Assembly: GCA_964398955.1 (NCBI GenBank)
Contig: CAYNOZ010000046.1
Span: forward strand, 1-11,924
Reading direction: 5' to 3'
DNA length: 11,924 nt
Source of the DNA: CAYNOZ01 sp964398955
GTDB taxonomy: Archaea > Methanobacteriota_B > Thermococci > Thermococcales > CAYNOZ01
The notes under the pieces are model-generated. The model did no database searches. It saw only the letters and a program-made list of their open reading frames with translations, and was not told the DNA's origin. Each line of letters opens with the position of its first letter. Position 1 is the stretch's first letter. Positions 1 through 6,035 of the stretch are shown here, piece after piece. The position numbers were made by a program, and so were the translations under genes.

Positions 1-92
1 TAGTTAAGCAGTATCCCTTCCAAAAAGGACTCCGGTACACAGCAGTGTTTAACTATTTTTTGAAGGATTCAGCCTCTATCCTTTCAAAGTGA
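1..92 (+). CDS. Possible C-terminal fragment of an upstream gene, unidentified
   Basis: Reading frame 3 is open from the left edge for 29 codons to a TGA at 90-92; the other two plus frames are closed at the edge. The fragment ends in a mixed polar and aromatic sequence (roughly YPFQKGLRYTAVFNYFL then a short tail). It resembles no family I can name. The base composition is more balanced than the AT-rich stretch that follows, which mildly favours coding. An open run of this length is not rare by chance, so this is weak. A hairpin-like repeat (61-68 with 78-86, TGAAGGAT against ATCCTTTCA, one bulge) lies over its end, so a terminator or structured RNA is an alternative. Confidence 0.25.
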   Translation, partial: VKQYPFQKGLRYTAVFNYFLKDSASILSK

Positions 93-321
93 TGCCAGTA
101 TCTAGCTTAATGTGGGTTAGCTAATTCTGATCCCAACAATAATATTTAAGTTTACAGTATGATTATTATGAAATGGGAGAACCTATTTATTTTATATCTA
201 AAGGAAGTTATCTAACTGTTCTCCCAGAAACTACAGTTTTTAACTTTTTGAGCTTGTGAAAATTGAGTTTTATGTTATTTGGTTTTTTGGAGATTGTTGT
301 ATGGGTTTTTGAGGTGGTTTT
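93..321. other. Non-coding region upstream of the Nudix gene
   Basis: I see no gene here. The stretch is AT-rich, with TATA-like runs at about 141-149 (AATATTTAA), 186-197 (TTTATTTTATAT) and 268-275 (TTTATGTT). The last is best placed for the Nudix gene, putting a start of transcription near 295-300. There are short palindromes (TTAGCTAA at 117-124) and the longer inverted repeat listed separately. From about 240 onward the plus strand becomes very T- and G-rich, like the 5' part of the gene that follows. Confidence 0.5.
174..226. repeat. 9-bp perfect inverted repeat with 35-nt spacer
   Basis: TGGGAGAAC at 174-182 is the exact reverse complement of GTTCTCCCA at 218-226. A second short pairing, AACTGT (214-219) with ACAGTT (233-238), overlaps the right arm, so two alternative hairpins are possible. 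The GC-rich arms stand out in an AT-rich region. It could be a folded leader RNA, a small RNA, a terminator of upstream transcription or a protein-binding site; the sequence alone does not decide. Confidence 0.4.
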
Positions 322-738
322 TTGACGTATGAGTATGAATATAAGATTCCTTCTTTAACGGTTGATGCTATAATAATGTATGATGGTGGTATAGTTTTGA
401 TTAAAAGAGGGAAGGAACCGTTTGAAGGTTATTGGGCTTTGCCTGGTGGTTTTGTTGAGTATGGGGAAACTGTTGAAAATGCTGTGAAGAGAGAGGTGAA
501 AGAAGAAACTGGGCTTGATACAACTATTAAGGATTTGGTTGGGGTTTACTCGGAACCTGAAAGAGATCCAAGAAGACATACAGTTTCAATTTGTTACCTA
601 TTAGAAGGGAGAGGGGAGCTTAAAGCAGGAACTGATGCAAGTGAAGCTACAAGAAAATCTTTTATGAAAATACCTACCAATTTAGCTTTCGATCATGGAA
701 AAATAATAAAAGATGCAAGAGACAGATATGATATTTAA
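322..738 (+). CDS. Nudix hydrolase, ADP-ribose pyrophosphatase-like
   Basis: This is a cytoplasmic Nudix-fold enzyme that hydrolyses a nucleoside diphosphate linked to another group. A perfect Nudix box (G-x5-E-x7-REU-x-EE-x-G-U) spans residues 43-65, with metal-binding Glu at 58, 61 and 62. The segment YSEPERDPRRHTVSI at about 76-90 matches the region that follows the box in archaeal ADP-ribose pyrophosphatases, so ADP-ribose is the likeliest substrate; this is inferred from family resemblance. The length of 138 residues is normal. The start is TTG at 322: an in-frame TGA at 310-312 excludes anything upstream, no ATG occurs before codon 19, and GAGGTG at 311-316 lies five bases before the TTG. 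It stands alone, with a terminator-like region after it. Its first half is strongly G+T-rich and its second half A-rich. Confidence 0.88.
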   Translation: MTYEYEYKIPSLTVDAIIMYDGGIVLIKRGKEPFEGYWALPGGFVEYGETVENAVKREVKEETGLDTTIKDLVGVYSEPERDPRRHTVSICYLLEGRGELKAGTDASEATRKSFMKIPTNLAFDHGKIIKDARDRYDI

Positions 739-745
739 GAGAATA

Positions 746-776
746 TTTTTTAAGCCCACTCTACTAAGTATAGTAG
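746..776 (+). terminator. Possible terminator after the Nudix gene
   Basis: A run of six T (746-751) just after the stop codon is followed by a perfect 6-bp hairpin, CTACTA (761-766), four-base loop, TAGTAG (771-776), and then a T-rich stretch. Archaeal termination relies mainly on oligo-T, so the T run may be the working part. Confidence 0.4.
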
Positions 777-800
777 TAGGTAATTTCTAATTGATTTTGC

Positions 801-826
801 AATTTCATTGATTGAAATTTATTTTA
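801..826 (+). promoter_or_regulatory. Inverted repeat next to a TATA-like run upstream of tfs
   Basis: AATTTCA (801-807) and TGAAATT (813-819) form a perfect 7-bp inverted repeat with a 5-base spacer. The right arm runs into TTTATTTTA (818-826), a TATA-like element about 60 bases before the tfs start codon. The placement suits a transcription-factor operator overlapping a promoter, but AT-rich palindromes are common in such DNA. Another weak TATA-like site is near 838-843. Confidence 0.33.
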
Positions 827-883
827 AGTTATTCAGGTTTAAGATAGATGAAGTATTGATATAGTTGATGGAGGGGAACGAAG

Positions 884-1219
884 ATGGAATTTTGCCCAAA
901 ATGTGGAAGTATTATGAAGAAAAAGGTAAGAGATGGTGTGAGCATTTTAAGTTGTACTCAGTGCGATTTTGAAAAACCACTTGAGGATGAAAGTGCTAAT
1001 AAGTATAAGGCTAAGACTGAGAAGGAGAAACATCCTTCGGAGAAGACTGTTGTTGTTGAGGAGGATATGGAGACTAAACCAAAGACTGAGGAGACTTGTC
1101 CGAAGTGTGGGAATAAGGAGGCTTATTATTGGCAATATCAGACAAGATCAGCTGATGAACCAGCTACAAGGTTTTATAAATGTACTGAATGTGGGTATAC
1201 TTGGAGAGAGTATGATTAA
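884..1219 (+). CDS. tfs: Transcription elongation/cleavage factor TFS (TFIIS-like)
   Basis: TFS rescues backtracked archaeal RNA polymerase by stimulating cleavage of the nascent transcript. The 111-residue protein has the full two-zinc architecture: an N-terminal zinc ribbon (Cys 4, 7, 24, 27), an acidic and lysine-rich linker (about 32-70), and a C-terminal TFIIS-type ribbon (Cys 72, 75, 100, 103). The hairpin carrying the catalytic acidic pair is intact (Asp91-Glu92, within QTRSADEPATRF). GGAGGGG at 870-876 supports the ATG at 884. It directly precedes PCNA, an association conserved in many archaea, but with an 87-base gap containing a T-run and a new TATA box, so the two are probably separate transcripts. 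Early codons are G/T-rich and the last quarter is more A-rich. Confidence 0.95.
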   Translation: MEFCPKCGSIMKKKVRDGVSILSCTQCDFEKPLEDESANKYKAKTEKEKHPSEKTVVVEEDMETKPKTEETCPKCGNKEAYYWQYQTRSADEPATRFYKCTECGYTWREYD

Positions 1220-1231
1220 GTAATGATTTAA

Positions 1232-1243
1232 TTTTTTGATTTT
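1232..1243 (+). terminator. Oligo-T terminator after tfs
   Basis: T6 (1232-1237) followed by GATTTTC, 12 bases past the tfs stop and ahead of the PCNA TATA box. No strong hairpin precedes it; this is the simple oligo-T type expected in archaea. Confidence 0.42.
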
Positions 1244-1253
1244 CGTTAGTTAC

Positions 1254-1291
1254 TTAAATTTATAATTAATAGGATTAGGTGTGTTAATTAT
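1254..1291 (+). promoter_or_regulatory. Promoter and inverted repeat upstream of pcna
   Basis: TTAAATTTATAAT at 1254-1266 contains a TATA-like core (1259-1265). It predicts transcription starting near 1287, leaving a leader of about 20 bases with GAGGTGG at 1296-1302 before the ATG at 1307. ATAATTAA (1262-1269) and TTAATTAT (1284-1291) form a perfect 8-bp inverted repeat that links the TATA box to the predicted start site, a plausible position for a regulator. Both arms are pure A/T, so chance is not excluded. Confidence 0.48.
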
Positions 1292-1306
1292 TGGTGAGGT
1301 GGATTT

Positions 1307-2056
1307 ATGATAAAGGTATCTTTTTCAAAGGCTAAGGTTTTTGAGGATATTGTTAGGATGGCTTCTGGTCTTCTTGAAGAGGCAATATTTACTTTGGATG
1401 AGGATGGGATGACGATGAGGTCTATGGATCCTTCTAGAGTTGCTTTGTTAGACTTGGATATCCCTGGTTCTGCGTTTGAAGTGTTTGAAGTGGATGATAC
1501 GGTGAAGTGGGGTGTGAATATGGAGAGGTTTGCAAAGATTCTTCGGAGAGGTTCTTCTGGTGATACTCTTGTTCTGAGTCAGGAGTCTGAGGATTCATTA
1601 GATATTATTTTTAAGGGTAGAGCTAGGCGTAGTTTTAAATTACCTTTAAGAGATATTTCAGAGGATGAACAAGAATTGCCGAATGTTGATTCAACTTCGA
1701 GAGCATCAATTTTTGCTGATGTCCTTATGGAAAGTGTTAAGGATGCTTCATTAGTTGGGGATAATTTAACTTTTGAAATGGATTCTGAAACTTTCAGGGC
1801 TGCAGCTCATGGAAATGGACAAGAAACTAATACCGAGTTAAAGAAAGATGACGAGGCATTAATAGAGTTAGAAGTTGAAGAGAATTCTAAATCCACATAT
1901 GGACTTTCTTATTTAGAGAGCATGGTTAAACCTATGGGAAAATCAGATATCGTTGAAATTGAGTTAGGATCTGATATGCCTCTGAAAATACATTATCCAA
2001 TAGAAGATGAAGGTAGATTGCTTTTTATACTAGCTCCAAGAATTGAGAATGAGTAA
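1307..2056 (+). CDS. pcn: DNA polymerase sliding clamp (PCNA)
   Basis: PCNA forms the trimeric ring that tethers DNA polymerase, ligase, FEN1 and other PIP-box partners to DNA. The 249-residue length is typical. Recognisable segments include RSMDPSRVALLDLDIP (38-53) in the first domain, FKGRARRSFKLPLRDIS (102-118) leading into the interdomain connecting loop (about 118-132), and the C-terminal strand LKIHYPIEDEGRLLFILAPR (226-245). No position looks broken, and the surface is acidic. The start at ATG 1307 is fixed by GAGGTGG four bases upstream. The stop overlaps the start of the GINS gene by eight bases, so the two should be translationally coupled. The first half uses many G/T-ending codons and the second half A-ending ones. 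Confidence 0.97.
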   Translation: MIKVSFSKAKVFEDIVRMASGLLEEAIFTLDEDGMTMRSMDPSRVALLDLDIPGSAFEVFEVDDTVKWGVNMERFAKILRRGSSGDTLVLSQESEDSLDIIFKGRARRSFKLPLRDISEDEQELPNVDSTSRASIFADVLMESVKDASLVGDNLTFEMDSETFRAAAHGNGQETNTELKKDDEALIELEVEENSKSTYGLSYLESMVKPMGKSDIVEIELGSDMPLKIHYPIEDEGRLLFILAPRIENE

Positions 2057-2795
2057 TGATGAAATTATGGACCTGAATAAACTTGAGACTGTTTTAGAAG
2101 ATGAAGTTTCCAGTGAAGAAATTCAAGAGCTAGATGAAGATTTTTATGAGAAAGCTTTAGATGAATTGCATAAAATCAGTTCTGAGAAAGAAAAAAATCC
2201 ATTGATGGATAAAAAAGAAGAGGTATTCAGAAATTATTTATCTGAAATTCTTAGAACTAGAATAATTAAGATCCTTAGTGATCTTCAATCTGGAAATTCT
2301 GAAAATCTTACTCTCGCTGAGGATAAGGTTTTTAACTATCTGAGATATCTGATAGGTGGGTCCAAGAACGGACCGAAATTACATGAAATTGTTGAAAAAG
2401 AAATTGAGGAAGACTCGTCTCTTGAAACAGTTGAAGAGGTGGAAAAATCTGAAAAGTTTGTAACCAGTTCCGTAGATAATGAACAAGGAAGTGAAGTTGA
2501 AGAGACAGAGTCGGTTTATGAGGAAACAGGTAAAAAGGAAGAAATTAATTCAGAAATAGGATCTGAAGGATCAAATTTGACAAGGGGATCTTCGCCGGTG
2601 GAAGAATCTTCTGAACTAGAATCAGTAGGATATCTTCTACTGGAGGATACCCCGGAAATGATGGATACGGAATCCTCTAATTTCGGCCCTTTCAGTAAGG
2701 GGGATCTGGTCAGTCTCCCTGCCGATCTTGGCGATGTGCTTGTTGAAAGAGAAGTTGCCGAGAAATTGAATCTGGATGGGTTGGAAGGGGATTAA
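2049..2795 (+). CDS. gins51: Archaeal GINS subunit, Gins51-type
   Basis: GINS joins the MCM helicase and the GAN/RecJ-like protein in the archaeal replisome. I assign it from domain layout. An all-helical A domain lies at about 30-105, with a family-like acidic helix start LTLAEDKVFNYL at 88-99. A long, Glu/Ser-rich, probably disordered linker follows (about 106-192). The small beta B domain (193-240) contains VGYLLLEDTPE and NFGPFSKGDLVSLP, the GINS hallmark. An A-then-B order marks the Gins51 (Sld5/Psf1-like) type. ATG 2049 overlaps the PCNA stop by eight bases; TTG 2043 and ATG 2067 are alternatives, and none has a clear ribosome binding site, which suggests coupling to PCNA. The B-domain DNA (2641-2760) is 52% GC by my count against 38% in the linker (2401-2520). 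Many archaea carry primase genes nearby; none is here. Confidence 0.85.
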   Translation: MSNDEIMDLNKLETVLEDEVSSEEIQELDEDFYEKALDELHKISSEKEKNPLMDKKEEVFRNYLSEILRTRIIKILSDLQSGNSENLTLAEDKVFNYLRYLIGGSKNGPKLHEIVEKEIEEDSSLETVEEVEKSEKFVTSSVDNEQGSEVEETESVYEETGKKEEINSEIGSEGSNLTRGSSPVEESSELESVGYLLLEDTPEMMDTESSNFGPFSKGDLVSLPADLGDVLVEREVAEKLNLDGLEGD

Positions 2796-2811
2796 TTATT
2801 GAGGTGTTAAT

Positions 2812-3090
2812 ATGAAAATTCCACAGAATGTGAAGAGGTACTGTCCTCACTGTAAAAAGCATACAGAACATAGAGTGAAGAAGGTCAAGTCCTCTAAGGC
2901 CAGTGAGATGAGTAAAGGCCAAAGAAGATTTAGGAGAGTTACCTCCGGTTATGGAGGTTTTCCAAGGCCTAAGGTGTCTGGAGGAGCTAAGATAACAAGA
3001 AAAACGAATTTGAAGTATGAATGTACTGAATGTGGGAAAGCCCATATCAGTGAAGGTGTAAGAACAGGTAGACTGGAGATTGAAAGGTAA
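2812..3090 (+). CDS. rpl44e: 50S ribosomal protein L44e (eL42)
   Basis: This zinc-binding protein sits near the E site of the large ribosomal subunit. Its 92 residues match the family from end to end. The start reads MKIPQNVKRYCPHCKKHTEH, a zinc site is formed by Cys 11, 14, 71 and 74, and the basic, glycine-rich middle (about 38-58) includes YGGFPRPK, next to the conserved segment contacting tRNA. GAGGTG at 2801-2806 lies five bases before the ATG. It follows the GINS gene by 16 bases and is followed by S27e after five, the usual archaeal pairing. Confidence 0.97.
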   Translation: MKIPQNVKRYCPHCKKHTEHRVKKVKSSKASEMSKGQRRFRRVTSGYGGFPRPKVSGGAKITRKTNLKYECTECGKAHISEGVRTGRLEIER

Positions 3091-3095
3091 GTGAT

Positions 3096-3281
3096 ATGAT
3101 GGCGGATATAGCAGAACCTGAGTCGGAATTTGTTAAGGTTAAATGTATAGATTGTGGAAGCGAACAAATTATTTTCAGTAAACCTTCAACGGAAGCTCAT
3201 TGCTCCGTTTGTGGAGCATCTTTATCCGAACCCACTGGTGGTAAAGGGAAGATTAGAGCAGAAATTTTGGAGCATCTTTAA
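3096..3281 (+). CDS. rps27e: 30S ribosomal protein S27e
   Basis: This is a small zinc-ribbon protein of the small ribosomal subunit. At 61 residues it has the family length and the four zinc ligands (Cys 17, 20, 36, 39) in the pattern CIDCGSEQIIFS and CSVCGASL, followed by the PTGGKGKI segment near the end. Two adjacent in-frame ATGs (3096 and 3099) are possible starts. GTGAT at 3091-3095, the tail of an extended Shine-Dalgarno sequence, sits against the first and three bases from the second, so 3099 may be the true start. It lies in the L44e-S27e-aIF2-alpha run. Confidence 0.95.
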   Translation: MMADIAEPESEFVKVKCIDCGSEQIIFSKPSTEAHCSVCGASLSEPTGGKGKIRAEILEHL

Positions 3282-3296
3282 AGGATTGGTGATTCT

Positions 3297-4079
3297 ATGG
3301 CTAAGGAAGAGTTCCCTGAGAAAGGGGATCTAGTGATTGGAGAAGTTCGTGACATTAAGAATTACGGTGCTTTCATAGAACTCTTAGAATACAAGGATAA
3401 AACTGGGTTAGTTCATATTTCTGAGTTATCTAATTCTTGGGTAAAGAATATAAGAAATCATGTTAAGAACGGTCAGAGAGTTGTTGCTAAAGTTGTTGAA
3501 GTAGATGAGGAGAAAGATCATATAAACCTTTCTCTTAAGAGAGTTTCCGGTGAAAGTAAAAGAAGAAAGTTAGAAGCTAATAAGAGATCGAAGAGGGCTG
3601 AAGGACTTTTAAAGCATGTTTCAAGTGAGGTAAGTGATGCTGAGGAGGAAGACATATGGGAAATATGGTCTGATCTGGAAGATGAATTCGGAGACGTATA
3701 CGAAGGCTTTATTAAAATTGCTAGAGAAGGAAAAGGAACTTTAGAAGAAATTGTTCCGGATAAATGGGTAGATCCATTATACGATAATATTAAGAAAAGT
3801 ATTGAATTACCATCAGTAGATATTAAATCAACTCTTAAAATCCGGTGTAACGAAGGAAACGGAATTGAAGTGATAAAAGAATGTTTAAGCAGTGCAGAAG
3901 ATTCAATTTCAGATCCAGACGTATTATTAGATGTGAAATACCAGGGAGCTCCAAATTATCGAATTTCCGTAGAAGCTCCAGATTACAAGAAAGCTGAAAA
4001 AACCTTAGATACCTTCATGAGAACAGTAGAAGATCATATGGATTCTTATTCTGGAGAAGTAGAATTAGTAAGAGATTAA
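3297..4079 (+). CDS. eif2a: Translation initiation factor aIF2, alpha subunit
   Basis: With the beta and gamma subunits (not in this window), aIF2-alpha delivers initiator Met-tRNA to the small ribosomal subunit. The 260 residues show the standard three parts: an N-terminal S1/OB domain (about 9-85, with GAFIELLEYKDKTGLVHISE and the closing INLSLKRVS), a helical domain (about 90-170), and an alpha/beta C-terminal domain (about 175-260) that binds the gamma subunit. The S1 loop SELSNSWVKNIRNHV corresponds to the region that carries the regulatory Ser51 in eukaryotes. The start is supported by GGTGAT at 3288-3293, three bases before the ATG. It sits in a tight run between S27e and Nop10, as in most euryarchaea. 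Confidence 0.96.
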   Translation: MAKEEFPEKGDLVIGEVRDIKNYGAFIELLEYKDKTGLVHISELSNSWVKNIRNHVKNGQRVVAKVVEVDEEKDHINLSLKRVSGESKRRKLEANKRSKRAEGLLKHVSSEVSDAEEEDIWEIWSDLEDEFGDVYEGFIKIAREGKGTLEEIVPDKWVDPLYDNIKKSIELPSVDIKSTLKIRCNEGNGIEVIKECLSSAEDSISDPDVLLDVKYQGAPNYRISVEAPDYKKAEKTLDTFMRTVEDHMDSYSGEVELVRD

Positions 4080-4095
4080 GAAGTTACTGATTAAC

Positions 4096-4296
4096 ATGAA
4101 GAAAATCAGGAAATGCCCTAAATGCGGAAATTACACTCTAAGAGAGAAGTGCCCTAATTGCAGTAATGATGAAGAAGTTAAAACAAACAGTGCACACCCG
4201 GCTAAATTTTCTCCTGAGGATCCATACGGTAAATATCGAAGAAAACTAAAAATTAAAGAACTAGATCTAGGATTAGATCCAGAATCTGTAGATTAA
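4096..4296 (+). CDS. nop10: H/ACA RNP protein Nop10
   Basis: Nop10 is a core protein of the H/ACA ribonucleoprotein. It binds the pseudouridine synthase Cbf5 and stabilises its active site for guide-RNA-directed rRNA modification. The 66-residue protein has the archaeal zinc ribbon (Cys 7, 10, 19, 22) followed by the invariant AHPAKFSPEDPYGKYRR at 33-49 and a helical tail. It is a little longer at the C-terminus than the usual 55-60 residues. No convincing ribosome binding site is visible in the 16-base gap after the aIF2-alpha gene, so translation may depend on reinitiation. Confidence 0.95.
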   Translation: MKKIRKCPKCGNYTLREKCPNCSNDEEVKTNSAHPAKFSPEDPYGKYRRKLKIKELDLGLDPESVD

Positions 4297-4338
4297 TATC
4301 AACATAGTACAAGAAAAGATTATTAGTAGGTGATTGAA

Positions 4339-5109
4339 TTGCTAAAAGAAACAAAAATTGAAGAAGAAATAAAACCTGAACTTGAAGATCCAATACTCAT
4401 AGAAGGATTACCAGGTGTAGGTCTTGTAGGGAAATTAGTAGCAGACCATCTAATTAACGAGTTAGAAGCTGAAAAATTCGGTGAAATTTATTCCCCTCAT
4501 CTTCCACACCAAGCAGTTGTAAAAGAGGATGGGGTTCTAAGTCTGGTGAAAGATGAATTATACTACAAAAAAATGGAAGAAGGATCAGATTTAATAATTC
4601 TAACCGGTGACAGTCAGGTACCACCTAATGATGGTCCAGGACATTATGAATTAGCAAGTGAACTTCTAGAATACGTTAAAAATCTAGGAGTTGAAACAAT
4701 TTACACTCTTGGAGGATACCAGATCAAAGACACTAAAGACAATCCTGAAGTACTAGCAGCAGCAACAAGTCGAGAACTCTTAGAAGGGTACGAAGACGAA
4801 GTTAAGATAAGAAGCGATGAAGGCGGAGGAATAGTAGGAGCATCAGGACTTCTTCTAGGAATAGGTAAAATGGTTGACGTCGAGGGATACTGTTTACTAG
4901 GTGAATCTCCTGGATTCTTAGTAGATGCAAAAGCGGCTGAGATAATACTAGAAACCTTAATGATGATGACAGACATAGATGTCGACACATCAGAACTAGA
5001 AGAAAGAGCAGAAGAAACTGAAAAATTAGTGAAAAGATTGAAGAAATCAAAATCTGAAATGGCAGAAGCAGGAAAAATGGAAGAGGAAGGACAAACCTAC
5101 ATTAGGTAA
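4339..5109 (+). CDS. PAC2-family proteasome assembly chaperone homologue
   Basis: This is a member of the archaeal COG2047/PAC2 family, whose characterised relatives (PbaA/PbaB) help assemble or associate with proteasome subunits; a role in proteasome assembly here is inferred. Family segments include DPILIEGLPGVGLVGKLVAD near the N-terminus, ILTGDSQVPPNDGPGHYELA in the middle, GGYQIKD, and GGGIVGASGLLLGIG. The last 45 residues are charged and likely coiled coil, ending in Tyr-Ile-Arg. That is close to, but not exactly, the HbYX tail of proteasome partners, since the Tyr is third from the end. I prefer a TTG start at 4339: AGGTGAT (4328-4334) lies four bases upstream, matching other genes here, whereas the GTG at 4330 falls inside that site. 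An in-frame TAG at 4327 excludes earlier starts. Confidence 0.85.
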   Translation: MLKETKIEEEIKPELEDPILIEGLPGVGLVGKLVADHLINELEAEKFGEIYSPHLPHQAVVKEDGVLSLVKDELYYKKMEEGSDLIILTGDSQVPPNDGPGHYELASELLEYVKNLGVETIYTLGGYQIKDTKDNPEVLAAATSRELLEGYEDEVKIRSDEGGGIVGASGLLLGIGKMVDVEGYCLLGESPGFLVDAKAAEIILETLMMMTDIDVDTSELEERAEETEKLVKRLKKSKSEMAEAGKMEEEGQTYIR

Positions 5110-5114
5110 GGACA

Positions 5115-6035
5115 ATGAAAGAACGAGAACTAATAGATTTTCTATCTTCCTATTTTTCATACCATTCTAAATCAGATAAAACCTCACAAATCCTAGGCAT
5201 AGGAGACGATGCCGCTATTTTTGAATCAGAAGCACCTCTTGTAGTTACATCTGATGCAATTTCTTACAGCTCACATGTATTTAACTTATTATCTGATAAA
5301 GATATAGCCAGAAGATTCGTGACAGCTAATGTAAGCGATCTAGCAAGCATGGGATCTTCTCCATTATACTTCGTAAATAATCTTCTTTTCAGTGAAGAAT
5401 CTGAAGACAAAGTTGATCCTAAAAAAATTATAGAAGGAATAGAAGAAGGCTGTGAACGTTACGATATGAGTGTTATTGGTGGAGATATAAGTTCAGCCCG
5501 AGAATTAGTACTAAGCGGATTTGCAATTGGATTAGCTGATAAAGGATACCTAACAAGAGAAGATGCAGAACCAGAAGACTTACTATGCGTAACAGGAGAT
5601 TTAGGAAGAGTAAAAGCTGGATTTGAAATCGGTGAAAAAATACCTGAACCAATAAAAGAAAAAATGGTTGATCCAGAAGCCAGAGTTGAAGAAGGAAGAA
5701 AATTATTGGATATAGCCACCTCATGCAATGACATAAGCGACGGATTGTCCGTAGAGTCTTGGGAAATATCTAAATCTTCAAATGTGAAAATAATCTTAGA
5801 TCCAGATAAATTCCCTATCCATGAATCAGTGTTAAAAAAAGTAAAAAATCCTAAAGAAACAGTTCTTTCTTCAGGAGAAGAATTTGAACTATTATTCACT
5901 ATTCCTCAAGATAAAATTGATTTAATAGATTTTGAATTCACTGTTATTGGTAAAGTTAAAAAAGGATCCGGTGTGTATCTTAAAGATGGAACAAAAGTAA
6001 GAAAAACCGGATGGCAACATTTCAATAAAAGATGA
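5115..6035 (+). CDS. thiL: Thiamine-monophosphate kinase ThiL
   Basis: ThiL phosphorylates thiamine monophosphate with ATP to give thiamine diphosphate, the last step of de novo synthesis. It belongs to the PurM/AIR-synthase fold. Family motifs appear in order: GIGDDAAIF (28-36, metal-binding Asp31/Asp32), TSDAIS (45-50), NVSDLASMG (72-80), IGGDISS (121-127), NDISDGLS (205-212), GEEFELLF (254-261) and the C-terminal GWQHF (299-303). The 306-residue length is typical. The start ATG 5115 is five bases after the PAC2 gene stop, with a weak GGTAAGGA site overlapping that stop. Its stop overlaps the radical SAM gene as ATGA. No other thiamine gene is in the window. Confidence 0.94.
   Translation: MKERELIDFLSSYFSYHSKSDKTSQILGIGDDAAIFESEAPLVVTSDAISYSSHVFNLLSDKDIARRFVTANVSDLASMGSSPLYFVNNLLFSEESEDKVDPKKIIEGIEEGCERYDMSVIGGDISSARELVLSGFAIGLADKGYLTREDAEPEDLLCVTGDLGRVKAGFEIGEKIPEPIKEKMVDPEARVEEGRKLLDIATSCNDISDGLSVESWEISKSSNVKIILDPDKFPIHESVLKKVKNPKETVLSSGEEFELLFTIPQDKIDLIDFEFTVIGKVKKGSGVYLKDGTKVRKTGWQHFNKR

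Noticed and set aside
1..61. A terminator or stable RNA formed by TAGTTAA (1-7) and TTAACTA (49-55) followed by a T run
   Set aside because: The stem is only 7 bp with a 41-base interior, the bases overlap a possible coding tail, and the upstream part is missing.
88..130. A C/D box small RNA (GTGATGC near 90 and CTGA at 127-130)
   Set aside because: The box C match is imperfect and there are no convincing inner D' and C' boxes at the right spacing.
168..215. A 15-codon mini-ORF (MKWENLFILYLKEVI) inside the inverted-repeat region, like a leader peptide
   Set aside because: No ribosome binding site precedes it, it has no run of regulatory codons, and short frames like this are common in AT-rich DNA.
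4701..4988. Long antisense frames over the PAC2, ThiL and regulator genes
   Set aside because: They are low-complexity Ser/Leu/Phe-rich mirror frames of Glu/Lys-rich coding DNA and have no ribosome binding sites or recognisable motifs.
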